A stretch of 64,000 nt of DNA from Anaerolineales bacterium (GCA_014379595.1 JACMLM010000039.1:19039-83038); one strand, 5' to 3'; shown: positions 15,951 to 25,014, counted from the stretch's first letter. Notes: generated by a model not told the origin, from the sequence alone. Translations and numbers: made by a program.

Positions 15951-17039
15951 TTACCCATTCTTCGTCTGGAATTCCTTCATAAACCTAACCAACTCCTGCG
16001 CACCTTCAACGGTCACCGCATTGTAAATCGAAGCGCGCATCCCACCCACAGAGCGATGCCCTTTCAGACCGATCAAATTATTTTTCTTGGCATCAGAAGC
16101 GAAGGTATTTTCCAATTCTTCAGTAGGTAATCGAAAGGGAATGTTCATCAGCGAGCGTGCTTCAGGTTTGGTATGGCCACGATAGAATCCGCCGCTTTCG
16201 TCAATGGTTTTATAAACTAAATCTGCTTTGGTACGATTGATCTTTTCAACCGCAGCAAGGCCACCAATTTTTTTGGCCCACTTGAACACCAAACCGACAA
16301 TATAAATTGCAAAGCTTGGCGGAGTATTATGTAAGGAGCCGCTGGCTGCCAATGTTTTGTAATCAAGCATCACAGGCAGGTTCGCAGGAGTACGCTCAAG
16401 CATATCATCGCGGATAATAACAACAGTCACACCGGAAGGGCCCGCGTTCTTCTGTGCCCCAGCGTAGAGCATTGCATACTTGGAAACATCAATTGGACGG
16501 CTAATAAAATCAGATGATGTATCGCACACAAGAGGAACGCCGTCAGGTGGAGTTGGTTCGCTAAAATATTCCACACCGTGAATAGTTTCATTGGCTGTGA
16601 AATGTAAATAAGCAGCTTTAGGGTCAAGGTCAAGTTTTGCAGGCAGTGAATTAAAACCTTCAGCTTCTGTGTTCGCCGCCTCACGCGCCGCCCCAAGTTT
16701 CTTTGCTTCTTTAAGCGCAGTCTTGCTCCATGTGCCCGTCACAATATAATCCGCAGAACCCGTCGCGCGTAAATTCATTGGCAGCATTGCAAATTGCAAA
16801 GTTGCTCCGCCTTGCAGGAACATCACCTTGTAATTGGATGGGATACCCAGCAGTTCACGCAAATCCGCTTCGGCAGTTTGGATCACACTTTCAAATTCTT
16901 TTGAACGATGACTGATTTCCATCACAGACATGCCCGTGCCGCTGAAATCAAGCAGCTCAGCTTGTGCCTGCTGTAAAACTTCGAGCGGGAGGGCGCCTGG
17001 TCCTGCATTGAAATTATAGGCGCGTTTTAGATTCGACAT
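15951..17039 (-). CDS. serC: Phosphoserine aminotransferase
   Basis: 362 aa. Class-V PLP aminotransferase that converts 3-phosphohydroxypyruvate and glutamate to phosphoserine, the second step of serine synthesis; it can also serve PLP synthesis. Diagnostic segments: YNFNAGPGALPLEVL at the N-terminus, SVMEISHRSKEF, FLQGGATLQFAM, and the PLP-lysine region YAGAQKNAGPSG. The C-terminal GLKGHRSVGGMRASIYNAV is the family hallmark. Divergent from serA, with which it shares the 204-bp intergenic promoter region. Confidence 0.97.
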   Translation of the reverse strand: MSNLKRAYNFNAGPGALPLEVLQQAQAELLDFSGTGMSVMEISHRSKEFESVIQTAEADLRELLGIPSNYKVMFLQGGATLQFAMLPMNLRATGSADYIVTGTWSKTALKEAKKLGAAREAANTEAEGFNSLPAKLDLDPKAAYLHFTANETIHGVEYFSEPTPPDGVPLVCDTSSDFISRPIDVSKYAMLYAGAQKNAGPSGVTVVIIRDDMLERTPANLPVMLDYKTLAASGSLHNTPPSFAIYIVGLVFKWAKKIGGLAAVEKINRTKADLVYKTIDESGGFYRGHTKPEARSLMNIPFRLPTEELENTFASDAKKNNLIGLKGHRSVGGMRASIYNAVTVEGAQELVRFMKEFQTKNG

Positions 17040-17181
17040 TTATATACTCCTGAAAAAAGATAAACGATTCATTCTTAACTGTTGAGTTGATTCAGTTTCG
17101 ATTTGCTGTTTATTCCATTATAACTTTTTGTTCAGTAAATCACCAACCACAATTTACACAATCCCAGTTTGATCATCATCG

Positions 17182-17210
17182 TTGACAAAGCAAAACCCAG
17201 TTGTTAGAAT
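17182..17210 (+). promoter_or_regulatory. serA promoter
   Basis: TTGACA (17182-17187) and TAGAAT (17205-17210) with the ideal 17-bp spacer, 33 bp before the serA ATG, which has AGGAG upstream. Lies in the serC/serA divergent region. Confidence 0.8.
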
Positions 17211-17243
17211 GATTTTCATATAAAATACTTTAGGAGAATTTTA

Positions 17244-18149
17244 ATGAAGGTGTTGGTGTGCGATAAAACAGAAAATGAATATATTGAGCAAATGCGTGCC
17301 GCAGGTCTCACAGTGGACGTGCGGGACGATATCACGCCCGAGGAACTTCCAAATGTTTTGCCTGCTTATGATGGCATGGTCGTTCGGTCACGCACAAAGG
17401 TAAAGCAGGCATTAATCGATGTTTGTCCAAATCTAAAAGTGATCGTGCGCGGCGGCGTGGGACTCGATACGATAGATCATGAATATGCCGAATCTAAAGG
17501 TATTACCGTGATGAACACTCCACGTGCAAGCTCTGCATCAGTTGCTGAATTGGCAATTGGTTATATGTTCGCGCTGGCTCGTTCCATTTACAAAGCGACT
17601 TCATCGTTAAAAGCTGAAAAATGGGATAAGAAAAGTTTTGAAGGTGATGAGATCGGCGGCAAGACTCTCGGTGTAATTGGCTTTGGTAATATCGGCAAAG
17701 AGGTCGCCAGTCGTGCAAAAGCACTCGGCATGAATGTTATTGCTTATGATCCTAATGCCCAAGAAGCTGTTGGCATCAAGCAGGTTTCACTTGACGAGTT
17801 ATTAAATGAGGCTGACTATATTAGCTTGCATTTGCCAAAGACAGAAGTAACGGCAAATATGATCAGCAAGGATCAGTTTGCAAAGATGAAAAATGGCGTC
17901 CGAATTATCAACTGCGCACGCGGCGGTATCGTTGACGAGGATGCTTTATATGAAGCATTGACCAATGGCAAGGTTGCAGGTGCAGCGTTGGATGTCTTCG
18001 CTGAAGAACCTCCCACCGATTGGAGACTACTCAAGCTGGATAATGTCATCGGCTCTCCACATATTGGTGCAGCTACGAAGGAAGCACAGACCCGCATCGG
18101 CGCAGAAGTGGCTGAGAAATTGATTTCATTTTCGAAGAACGGAAAGTAG
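17244..18149 (+). CDS. serA: D-3-phosphoglycerate dehydrogenase (short form)
   Basis: 301 aa. Oxidises 3-phosphoglycerate to 3-phosphohydroxypyruvate with NAD+, the first step of serine synthesis. The NAD-binding motif GVIGFGNIGKEVASRAKA, catalytic Arg in INCARGGIVDE, Glu in FAEEPP and His in GSPHIGAATKEAQ are all present. It lacks the C-terminal ASB/ACT serine-binding regions of long PGDHs (usual length ~530), so serine feedback inhibition through ACT is not expected. Followed after 8 bp by the DUF1015 gene. Confidence 0.93.
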   Translation: MKVLVCDKTENEYIEQMRAAGLTVDVRDDITPEELPNVLPAYDGMVVRSRTKVKQALIDVCPNLKVIVRGGVGLDTIDHEYAESKGITVMNTPRASSASVAELAIGYMFALARSIYKATSSLKAEKWDKKSFEGDEIGGKTLGVIGFGNIGKEVASRAKALGMNVIAYDPNAQEAVGIKQVSLDELLNEADYISLHLPKTEVTANMISKDQFAKMKNGVRIINCARGGIVDEDALYEALTNGKVAGAALDVFAEEPPTDWRLLKLDNVIGSPHIGAATKEAQTRIGAEVAEKLISFSKNGK

Positions 18150-18157
18150 AATCAAAT

Positions 18158-19474
18158 ATGAAAAATATCAATGACATTGGTATTCAAATTCCGCAGGTAT
18201 ATTTACCCAAAGCAGGCACAGACTTAACCAAATGGGCTGTGATTGCCTGCGATCAATTCACATCTGAACCAGAGTATTGGCAGGATGCAGAAAAGATCGT
18301 TGGGAATGCACCATCGACACTAAATTTGACTTTTCCCGAAGTTCATCTTGAAAAGCCTGGGGAAGAAGAGCGGATAAAAAATATCCAAACCACCATGCAA
18401 AAGTATATGGATGAAGGCATTCTTCAGCCGCGTGATGGATTAATTTATGTGGAAAGAATGGTGGGTGGGAAAACTCGCAAAGGAATCGTGTTGTGCCTTG
18501 ACCTTGAACATTATAACTACAACAAAGGTTCGTCAAGTCTCATACGCGCCACCGAAGGAACTATTGTTGATCGTCTGCCTCCGCGTATCAAAGTTCGCCA
18601 AGGCGCAACATTGGAGTTGCCGCATATCCTTGTATTGATCGATGACCCGAACCACACAGTCATTGAGCCTTTGAGCGCAGCCAAATCTAAACTTGAAAAA
18701 TTATATGATTTTGAGCTTATGTTAGAGAGCGGTCATCTGGCGGGTTACGCGGTCAACGCTGACTTTGAAAATCAAGTCGTTGCTGCATTACGCGATTTAG
18801 CCAAACCCGAAACCTTTACAGCGAAGTATGGCATTGGCAAAGATGAACCTGTATTATTATTTGCAATGGGCGATGGCAACCACTCGCTTGCCACTGCAAA
18901 AGCAATATGGGAAAAGATGAAGCCTCAAGTGGGCATGGATCATCCTTCGCGGTATGCATTGGTTGAGATTGAAAATGTCCATGATGATGGGCTAGAGTTC
19001 GAACCAATCCATCGCGTGGTATTTAATTTGAAAAGAGATCTGTTTGCAGAACTGAAAAAAACATTCGGCGAAAATTTTAGTTATACAGAAGTTGCAAATG
19101 TCGATGAAATGGTTAAACAGGTGGATGCTGCTAAAGGCGAGAAGCAGGCTATCGGTCTGGTGGGAGGCGGGAAAGAATTCGGCGTGATCGAGATCGCCAA
19201 TGCATCATCTAATCTTGCAGTGGGTACCATCCAATCTTTTCTCGATGCTTTCTTAAAAGATGGTGGCGCGGAAAAAATCGATTATGTGCACGGCAAAGAT
19301 GTTGTTGAACGGCTGGCTTTGCAACCTGGCAACGCAGGTTTTTATTTGGCGGGAATGCACAAATCTGAGTTATTCAAAACAGTAATTTTGGACGGCGCAT
19401 TGCCAAGAAAAACTTTTTCCATGGGTGAAGCACGCGAGAAACGCTTTTACATGGAAGCACGAAAAATTTCGTAA
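18158..19474 (+). CDS. DUF1015 family protein
   Basis: 438 aa soluble protein. Recognised from the opening IQIPQVYLPKAGTDLTKWAV, ACDQFTSEPEYWQDAEKIV, the central FAMGDGNHSLATAKAIWE and LVEIENVHDDGLEFEPIHR. DUF1015 genes recur next to serA and serC in many anaerobic bacteria, which suggests a role in serine metabolism or phosphoserine handling; the biochemical activity is not established to my knowledge. Eight bp after serA, so same transcript. Ends at a strong terminator. Confidence 0.88.
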   Translation: MKNINDIGIQIPQVYLPKAGTDLTKWAVIACDQFTSEPEYWQDAEKIVGNAPSTLNLTFPEVHLEKPGEEERIKNIQTTMQKYMDEGILQPRDGLIYVERMVGGKTRKGIVLCLDLEHYNYNKGSSSLIRATEGTIVDRLPPRIKVRQGATLELPHILVLIDDPNHTVIEPLSAAKSKLEKLYDFELMLESGHLAGYAVNADFENQVVAALRDLAKPETFTAKYGIGKDEPVLLFAMGDGNHSLATAKAIWEKMKPQVGMDHPSRYALVEIENVHDDGLEFEPIHRVVFNLKRDLFAELKKTFGENFSYTEVANVDEMVKQVDAAKGEKQAIGLVGGGKEFGVIEIANASSNLAVGTIQSFLDAFLKDGGAEKIDYVHGKDVVERLALQPGNAGFYLAGMHKSELFKTVILDGALPRKTFSMGEAREKRFYMEARKIS

Positions 19475-19482
19475 TTGTAGTA

Positions 19483-19525
19483 AGCGTTGGAACTTTTATA
19501 AATTCAAAAGTTCCAACGCTTTTTT
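19483..19525. terminator. Bidirectional intrinsic terminator
   Basis: AGCGTTGGAACTTTT pairs perfectly (15 bp) with AAAAGTTCCAACGCT around an 8-nt loop, followed by TTTTT. It serves DUF1015 on the plus strand and overlaps the last codons of the convergent pseudouridine synthase gene. Confidence 0.9.
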
Positions 19526-20161
19526 AAAATCAGTGGGATAAGGCGCAATAAACGCAACCCGTTCATTTGATGCGGGATGATCAAAAGATAAAGAATATGC
19601 ATGTAACGCGGGCCGCGCGATGATATCTGTTTCGGGCGCGCTATATAGCGTATCGCCCAAAAGCGGATAACCCAACGCATAAGCATGGACTCTGATCTGA
19701 TGCGTTCGCCCCGTCATTAGACGCGCTTCGACCAACGCTGATTCATCATGCCAGTTAAGGACTCTGAATCCAGTCTCGGAGCGAAGTCCATTTTTATTAT
19801 CCACCTTCGTCCTGTGTTTATTCCCCACATTAACTCGTAATGGGAATTTTGTAATTCGTTCTTTCCAAGGTGGAGCGCCCACTGTGATGGCACGATAAAC
19901 TTTTTCATTCTCATGTTTTTCAAATTGAATGTTAAGGGTACGATGTGCTTCAGCTGTTAAAGCAAAAACTATCACGCCGCTAGTCGATTTATCGAGCCGA
20001 TGCACCACCCATATCCTGCCATATTCTTCTTCAAGTAACTTAACAAGATAGGGTGCCTCTGGTTCCCAGCCTTCAGGAAGTACAGAAAGCCCAGCAGGTT
20101 TATTGAAGATGATAATATGTTCGTCTTTGTAAAGAATGTTATCTTTCATAATAGTTCTCAA
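19496..20161 (-). CDS. RluA-family pseudouridine synthase
   Basis: 221 aa. Converts specific uridines to pseudouridine in rRNA or tRNA. The catalytic motif WVVHRLDKSTSG (Asp about residue 57), KPAGLSVLP, ARLMTGRTHQIRVH and YPLLGDTLY are the classical RluA signatures. No S4 domain precedes the catalytic domain, so it is a short form like RluA/TruC. The target site cannot be inferred. An internal ATG at 20149 is an alternative start. The gene stands alone and is convergent with DUF1015. Confidence 0.93.
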   Translation of the reverse strand: MRTIMKDNILYKDEHIIIFNKPAGLSVLPEGWEPEAPYLVKLLEEEYGRIWVVHRLDKSTSGVIVFALTAEAHRTLNIQFEKHENEKVYRAITVGAPPWKERITKFPLRVNVGNKHRTKVDNKNGLRSETGFRVLNWHDESALVEARLMTGRTHQIRVHAYALGYPLLGDTLYSAPETDIIARPALHAYSLSFDHPASNERVAFIAPYPTDFKKALELLNL

Positions 20162-20262
20162 TTCATTGTACCAACTTACTGGGAAAACTAAACATTGTTC
20201 TCAGGCGGACGCACGTGCGTTTGTCTATTCTTGTTAATTTCAAAATTGGTGGAACACAACCC

Positions 20263-20293
20263 TTGACATTAACGTAACGTGAGGGTTTATATT
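20263..20293 (+). promoter_or_regulatory. MerR-type promoter of the regulator gene
   Basis: TTGACA (20263-20268) and TATATT (20288-20293) with a 19-bp spacer containing AACGTAACGTGAGGGT. The over-long spacer with an ACGTxACGT-type repeat is the classic MerR-family autoregulated promoter. The -10 ends 6 bp before the ATG, so the transcript is probably leaderless. Confidence 0.8.
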
Positions 20294-20299
20294 AACGTC

Positions 20300-21046
20300 A
20301 TGTTCACTGTAAAACAACTTTCCAAAATGGCTGGTGTCACGCCGCGGACTTTGCATCATTATGATGACATCGGACTTCTTAAGCCATCCCGTGTTGGCGA
20401 TAATGGCTATCGCTACTATGGGGAGGAGTCCCTGTTGCGGCTGCAACAGATCCTGTTCTATCGTGAGTTGAATATGCCGCTGGAAGACATCCGCAAGATC
20501 ATGGGACGCCGTGACTTCGATGTATTGAAAGCGCTGGAAGGTCATAAAGAATCATTGGGTAAACAGATCGAAAGAATGAATCTATTGCTCAAAACAGTGG
20601 ACAATACCATTAATCATTTGAAAGGAAAAAACATCATGAGTGACAATAATTATTTTGAAGGCTTTAGCGAAGAAGAGCAGGAGCAGTATGCTCTCGAAGC
20701 AGAAAAGTTATATGACGCCGAATCGGTTCGCGAATCAAACCGCAAATGGAAATCCTATTCCGCTGCGAAGAAGGAATCCATTATGGCAGAAGGCAGTACT
20801 GTCTACAAGGACATGATCGCTGTCATGCCAAAAGGCGCCTCTAGTAATGAAGCGCAGGCAATCGTAGAACGCTGGCGCAAGCACATGGATTACTTCTGGA
20901 CTCCAAACCTTGAGCAATTACTTGGGCTTGCCAATGGCTACAATGATGACCCAAAATTCAAAGCCAATTTTGACAAGATGCACCCTCAGTTGGCAGAGTT
21001 CATGCGCGATGCTGTGAAGATATATGTTTCGGGTAGAAAGAAGTAA
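20300..21046 (+). CDS. MerR-family regulator with TipAS ligand-binding domain
   Basis: 248 aa from ATG 20300, which gives the standard start MFTVKQLSKMAGVTPRTLHH. An upstream start at 20279 lies inside the promoter. Residues 1-70 are the winged HTH (YYGEESLLRLQQILFYRE), then the dimerisation coiled coil (KQIERMNLLLKTVDNTI). A ~130-residue TipAS domain follows (YFEGFSEEEQEQYALEAEKL ... MHPQLAEFMRDAVKIY), which in relatives binds drugs or peptides. Probably activates its own promoter; the convergent ABC exporter is a plausible but unproven target. Confidence 0.93.
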   Translation: MFTVKQLSKMAGVTPRTLHHYDDIGLLKPSRVGDNGYRYYGEESLLRLQQILFYRELNMPLEDIRKIMGRRDFDVLKALEGHKESLGKQIERMNLLLKTVDNTINHLKGKNIMSDNNYFEGFSEEEQEQYALEAEKLYDAESVRESNRKWKSYSAAKKESIMAEGSTVYKDMIAVMPKGASSNEAQAIVERWRKHMDYFWTPNLEQLLGLANGYNDDPKFKANFDKMHPQLAEFMRDAVKIYVSGRKK

Positions 21047-21060
21047 GAAGCTCAAGCAAA

Positions 21061-21094
21061 AATAGAGCCAGTGGAGAAATCCACTGGTTCTATT
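21061..21094. terminator. Bidirectional terminator between MerR gene and exporter operon
   Basis: AATAGAGCCAGTGGA pairs with TCCACTGGTTCTATT (one G-T wobble) around a GAAA tetraloop, between convergent genes. Confidence 0.85.
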
Positions 21095-21098
21095 TGAT

Positions 21099-21884
21099 TT
21101 AACTACTCGCTCCGCTATATTGTTTTAATCCCCTCTTCCAGACTTTTGTTGCGATCCAAAAACTGAGAACTCCAACCCCAAAGAACAATATAATTTGATT
21201 AATATTCAAGTCGCCGCGCAAGGCTTGGAGTGGAATGGTTGTTGCAACTGCAACAGGAATGATGAAAGTGACGATCATTCTTAACCAGACGGGGTACACA
21301 GTTGCTGGATAGCGGCCTGCATCAAGAAGCGCATGCAAAATGGTGACATTGTTATCAAATTTTGTGAACCAGAATGTGAGAGCGATCAACACGATCCACA
21401 AGCTATAGATAACGATCACTCCTGAAATAGTAAGCAGGAAAAAAGCCAGAATACTAGCTGCCGTGGTTGTATCTCCTGACATATTGATTCCAACCACGAT
21501 CAAGACAATTGCGAGAATCAGATCCCATATTCTCCAGACTGTAATGCGCGAGAATGTGACCAGGAACATGCTGTTAATGGGCTGTAAAATCGTGTAGTCC
21601 ATGGAACCGTCACGGATGCTTTGATTAAACTTTTCAGTATTCGGCCAAATCAATGCCATCATCATAGTATTTACAAGGCGGAACACACCCAACAAAGCAA
21701 TCAATTCACCAAGTCCCCAACCGCCAAGCGACGTAGTGTTGCTGAAAATAATATTCAGGCTAAGCAATTCCCAGCCCAGCCACATAAAATTAAGCAGAAT
21801 GTTAACAACTGTATCTGCGCGGTATGCCAATGACATTTGAATATTGACTTTAAGAAATGAGGAGAGTAACTTTAAAGTTTGCAT
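21099..21884 (-). CDS. ABC-2 family transporter permease (COG3694-like)
   Basis: 261 aa from ATG 21884, chosen because GGGAG lies about 8 nt upstream and the previous gene stops 2 bp before. Starts MQTLKLLSSFLKVNIQMSLA, followed by about six membrane segments (ADTVVNILLNFMWLGWELL, LILAIVLIVVGINMSG, ILAFFLLTISGVIVIYSLW, MIVTFIIPVAVATTIPLQAL). The motif PNTEKFNQSIRDGSMDYTIL matches the cytoplasmic loop of ABC-2 permeases of the COG3694/COG4587 group. Third gene of the exporter operon. Confidence 0.85.
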   Translation of the reverse strand: MQTLKLLSSFLKVNIQMSLAYRADTVVNILLNFMWLGWELLSLNIIFSNTTSLGGWGLGELIALLGVFRLVNTMMMALIWPNTEKFNQSIRDGSMDYTILQPINSMFLVTFSRITVWRIWDLILAIVLIVVGINMSGDTTTAASILAFFLLTISGVIVIYSLWIVLIALTFWFTKFDNNVTILHALLDAGRYPATVYPVWLRMIVTFIIPVAVATTIPLQALRGDLNINQIILFFGVGVLSFWIATKVWKRGLKQYSGASS

Positions 21885-21886
21885 GG

Positions 21887-22684
21887 TTATGCTCCCACTG
21901 CAGAGAATCGTTTCACGCCTGCACGCCATACCCAGGTAAATAAGAGAAACGAAACTACCAGCCATATCCCTGCCATCACATATCCCTGAATGATCTGGTC
22001 AACGGATAATTTCCCCAGAATCAATTGAATTGGATAGTATATAAAGAGTTGGAAGGGAAGATACTGCGCAATGTTTTGTATGATCGGCGGCATAAGCGTG
22101 AGTGGCACAAATTGACCCGAGAACAGCAGGATCAATGCGAAATAAAATTCATGAATCGAATAGACACGTGTTGTCCAAAATGCGAGGGCTGTGATCGTTG
22201 CTGAGATCAGGTAACTGATCAGAAATCCTAAAATCATGGCGGGAATGGCAATCAAAATTCCACTTAACGCCACACCGCTAAAATCTGGTTTGAAGAGAAA
22301 GAATAGAATGATCCAGACAGGAATTAATCCCATAATGGTAAGTGCTTTAAATGCAACATTGTTGACCAGCGCATTTGTCAGCATGGGATGGATCGGTTTG
22401 ATCAATTCGCCCGAAAGAGTTCCGTCCTGAATTTTGTATCCGAAAGTGTGAATGACGATATTGCTGGTGGCCTGATCTACGATCAATAACACCATGTAAT
22501 AGGTGATGAAATCATTGGCCGTGAAACCTTTCACATCACCATTAGCATTTGCGATACTAGTCCACACGGCGAGATAGATAATTGGCGAAACCAGCCAGTA
22601 CAGTAAATACATCAGCAAGTTGGCGCGATACTGCCATTGTTCAGCCCAATTCACTTGCCAGAGTCGTTGGAAGATAAGAAACAT
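21887..22684 (-). CDS. ABC-2 family transporter permease (COG4587-like)
   Basis: 265 aa from ATG 22684, which has AGGAG 5 nt upstream. The longer frame reads through a REP-like repeat. Six hydrophobic segments; the loop YKIQDGTLSGELIKPIHPML is the paralogue of the loop in the next gene. The two permeases presumably form a heterodimer with the ATPase encoded upstream. Substrate unknown; related trios export drugs, peptides or lipids. A 71-bp spacer containing palindromic repeats separates it from the ATPase gene. Confidence 0.85.
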   Translation of the reverse strand: MFLIFQRLWQVNWAEQWQYRANLLMYLLYWLVSPIIYLAVWTSIANANGDVKGFTANDFITYYMVLLIVDQATSNIVIHTFGYKIQDGTLSGELIKPIHPMLTNALVNNVAFKALTIMGLIPVWIILFFLFKPDFSGVALSGILIAIPAMILGFLISYLISATITALAFWTTRVYSIHEFYFALILLFSGQFVPLTLMPPIIQNIAQYLPFQLFIYYPIQLILGKLSVDQIIQGYVMAGIWLVVSFLLFTWVWRAGVKRFSAVGA

Positions 22685-22697
22685 ATTTGCTCCTTTT

Positions 22698-22747
22698 GGA
22701 GTAAGCCAGCTTGCTGGCGTCTTTACAGGAGCAAGCTCCTGCACTCC
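22698..22747. repeat. REP-like pair of palindromes
   Basis: GCCAGCTTGCTGGC and CAGGAGCAAGCTCCTG are two adjacent palindromes, enclosed by GGAGT (22698-22702) and ACTCC, reading as a single BIME-like element between the exporter ATPase and permease genes. Confidence 0.7.
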
Positions 22748-22755
22748 AGAATTAA

Positions 22756-23736
22756 TTATTGATTAAACGCCTGCTCAATGACATCCTCGATCGGTGGATC
22801 GGTGATGGTAATGTCGTGGATGGGCAGATCAGCTAAAAGTCGAGAAGTGACGCGCGTTACGTCTTCTGCTTTGACTTGGATATATTTCTTATCCGCATCT
22901 TCCTCATTTTGGACCTGCGTGCCGTATCCGCTTAGATCGTGAGAGTCAGCATCTGACAATCTGACTCCGATCAACTTGAACGGCGCGATCTTATGCGATA
23001 GATCAGTGATACCGCCATCATACTTAAGCTGGCCTTGGTGAATAATGATGATGCGTTCGCACAAAGCAGTCACATCAGCCATGTAATGACTCGTAAGCAA
23101 AATCGTGGCGCCTGTGCGTTTATTATATTCACGTAAAAACTCGCGGATGCGCACCTGACCCGTAATGTCGAGGCCAATGGTTGGTTCATCGAGGAATAAA
23201 ACTTTGGGACGATGAAGCAGACCAGCAGCAATTTCACATTTCATGCGCTCACCCAGCGAAAGATTTCGCACGGGTTTTTTCATCAATGGATCAAGTTCGA
23301 GCAGCTCATCCAATTCTTTATAAGTTTCTTTATATTCATCATCGGGAATGCGATAGATAGCCTGATTAAGTAAAAAAGAATCTGCGGCGGGAATATCCCA
23401 TGAGAGTCTATTACGCTGACCCATCACGAGAGTCATCGAACGCAGATAATCGGGCTTGAGCTCCCAGGGTGTGTATCCAAGCACAGTAGCATTTCCGCCA
23501 GTGGGATGAAGCAAACCTGAAAGCATTTTGAGTGTCGTTGTTTTTCCTGCGCCGTTCGGGCCAAGAAAACCAACGATCTCTCCCTGTGCAATCGTAAAGT
23601 TAACTTCCTGCACAGCTTTCACATCTTTGTACTTACGTTTAAAGAAGCCGCGGACTGCCGCGCTGAACCCGCCTTCACGCTCAGGCACTTGATAGGTCTT
23701 GCTTAGTTGTTCAACAATAATGGAATTTGAGGACAT
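22756..23736 (-). CDS. ABC exporter ATP-binding protein (COG4586-like)
   Basis: 326 aa. Walker A GPNGAGKTT, Q-loop MGQRNRLSWDIP, signature LSLGERMKCEIAAGLL, Walker B VLFLDEPTIGLD, switch LTSHYM. The Q-loop MGQR and the ERMK form of the signature are typical of the COG4586 exporter ATPases that travel with COG4587/COG3694 permeases, as here. First gene of the three-gene operon. A C-terminal ~90-aa domain, similar in placement to DUF4162, follows the nucleotide-binding domain. Confidence 0.92.
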   Translation of the reverse strand: MSSNSIIVEQLSKTYQVPEREGGFSAAVRGFFKRKYKDVKAVQEVNFTIAQGEIVGFLGPNGAGKTTTLKMLSGLLHPTGGNATVLGYTPWELKPDYLRSMTLVMGQRNRLSWDIPAADSFLLNQAIYRIPDDEYKETYKELDELLELDPLMKKPVRNLSLGERMKCEIAAGLLHRPKVLFLDEPTIGLDITGQVRIREFLREYNKRTGATILLTSHYMADVTALCERIIIIHQGQLKYDGGITDLSHKIAPFKLIGVRLSDADSHDLSGYGTQVQNEEDADKKYIQVKAEDVTRVTSRLLADLPIHDITITDPPIEDVIEQAFNQ

Positions 23737-23861
23737 ATTTTATATCTCCTATGAAGGAAAAATTATATCATTAGTAGAACAAAAGTGCTAGATATTATAT
23801 GGAACATTTTATATAGCATGAACGTTAACCCTATAGAAAATAAAACTTTGGAGATAACATA

Positions 23862-24317
23862 ATGAAAAAGATAACACAATTTTTGCTGGTCATATTTGCC
23901 ATAAGCAGTTTTATACTTACAGCCTGTTCTGGCAATGACAACAACGCGACCCAATCCCCAACTGGCAATACATCTGCATCACCAACTGGAACATGGGAGC
24001 TAAATTCCTACGGCTCACCCACCAGCTTAGTAGCTGCTGCGGTAGATGTAGAAACATCGATTGATTTTGCAGCAGATGGGACTCTTGCCGGTAACGTAGG
24101 TTGTAATGGTTTCGGTGGTGATTACACAGTGGATGGCGATAAGATCGTTTTTGGGCAGATCATTTCCACGCTGATGTTTTGTGAAGGACCCGTTGGTGAA
24201 CAGGAAGCAATCACGCTAGCTGTATTCGCGGAGTCTGCACCCTTCACCATTGACGGCGATACAATGACGATTACATCTGCGGATGGTAGTTCTGTTGTAG
24301 TGCTAGCACGCAAATAA
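23862..24317 (+). CDS. META-domain (HslJ-like) lipoprotein
   Basis: 151 aa. Signal peptide KKITQFLLVIFAISSFILTAC with lipobox LTAC, short Ser/Thr/Pro spacer, then the META domain: GTWELNSYG, GNVGCNGFGGDY and the TLMFCEGP-x-GEQE pair. The family includes the heat-shock protein HslJ; exact role unknown. GGAG 8 nt before the ATG. Monocistronic, ended by a strong hairpin. Confidence 0.88.
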   Translation: MKKITQFLLVIFAISSFILTACSGNDNNATQSPTGNTSASPTGTWELNSYGSPTSLVAAAVDVETSIDFAADGTLAGNVGCNGFGGDYTVDGDKIVFGQIISTLMFCEGPVGEQEAITLAVFAESAPFTIDGDTMTITSADGSSVVVLARK

Positions 24318-24332
24318 TAAAAACAGTTTTGA

Positions 24333-24363
24333 AAAGAGCCAGAGATCATATCTCTGGCTCTTT
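24333..24363. terminator. Bidirectional intrinsic terminator
   Basis: AAAGAGCCAGAGAT and ATCTCTGGCTCTTT form a perfect 14-bp stem with a 3-nt loop, followed by CGTTTTTT. It separates the META lipoprotein and the convergent SIMPL gene. Confidence 0.9.
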
Positions 24364-24369
24364 CGTTTT

Positions 24370-25014
24370 TTAAAATGATGTTACACGATACCAAATTTCC
24401 ACATTGACGTGGATCAGCTTGCTATGCTGCACATCCATGCCCAAACTTGGTTCCGCATCAGCCGCGGCCATACGTGTTTTCATCATCATGGCTTGCGGCT
24501 GGAACATCGCGGGCGCTTCTTCATCATATGAATTTTCAATGAATTCATAAATTCCTAGCAACTTGACTCCCAAGGATGCGGCAATTTTATCCGCTTTGGA
24601 TTTTGCTTTCGTAAGCGCAGATTCAAGTCCGCGTTCGCGAGCTTCCTCTTCGGGATATTTCCAATCGATGCGCTCAAGCGTAGCATTTTTCTGAGATGTG
24701 ATGATATCGAGCAATTCAGCAATCTGATCAAGTTCATCGCATCGGATTCTTAACCGATAGTTAGCACTCGACGATTTGAGCAATGCGCCGCTGGAAGTTT
24801 CCACACGCACACCCTGCAAATGAATTTTCTCCGCAGGGATGCCAAAGCGTGTCAACTCATCAACAAGCTGGCTCACTTCTTTCGCCTTCTTCATCGCCTC
24901 ATTCCCACTAATCACAGATGAACCTTTGATGGTTACGAACAAGTCCGCGTGAGATGCCAGGATTTCTTCTTTATAAGTTGTAGATATTTTTATTGTATCG
25001 GGTTTAGTTTCCAT
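24370..25014 (-). CDS. SIMPL-domain (DUF541) protein
   Basis: 214 aa. Contains the SIMPL/DUF541 fold: an N-terminal strand KEEILASHADLFVTIKG, EVSQLVDELTRFGIPAEKIH, and the duplicated half with ALTKAKSKADKIAASLGVKL. No signal peptide is visible, unlike many bacterial SIMPL proteins that are periplasmic or lipidated. Function of the family is poorly known (BP26 antigen, IRAK-associated protein). Located 11 bp after the WD40 lipoprotein gene on the same strand, likely cotranscribed. Confidence 0.83.
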   Translation of the reverse strand: METKPDTIKISTTYKEEILASHADLFVTIKGSSVISGNEAMKKAKEVSQLVDELTRFGIPAEKIHLQGVRVETSSGALLKSSSANYRLRIRCDELDQIAELLDIITSQKNATLERIDWKYPEEEARERGLESALTKAKSKADKIAASLGVKLLGIYEFIENSYDEEAPAMFQPQAMMMKTRMAAADAEPSLGMDVQHSKLIHVNVEIWYRVTSF

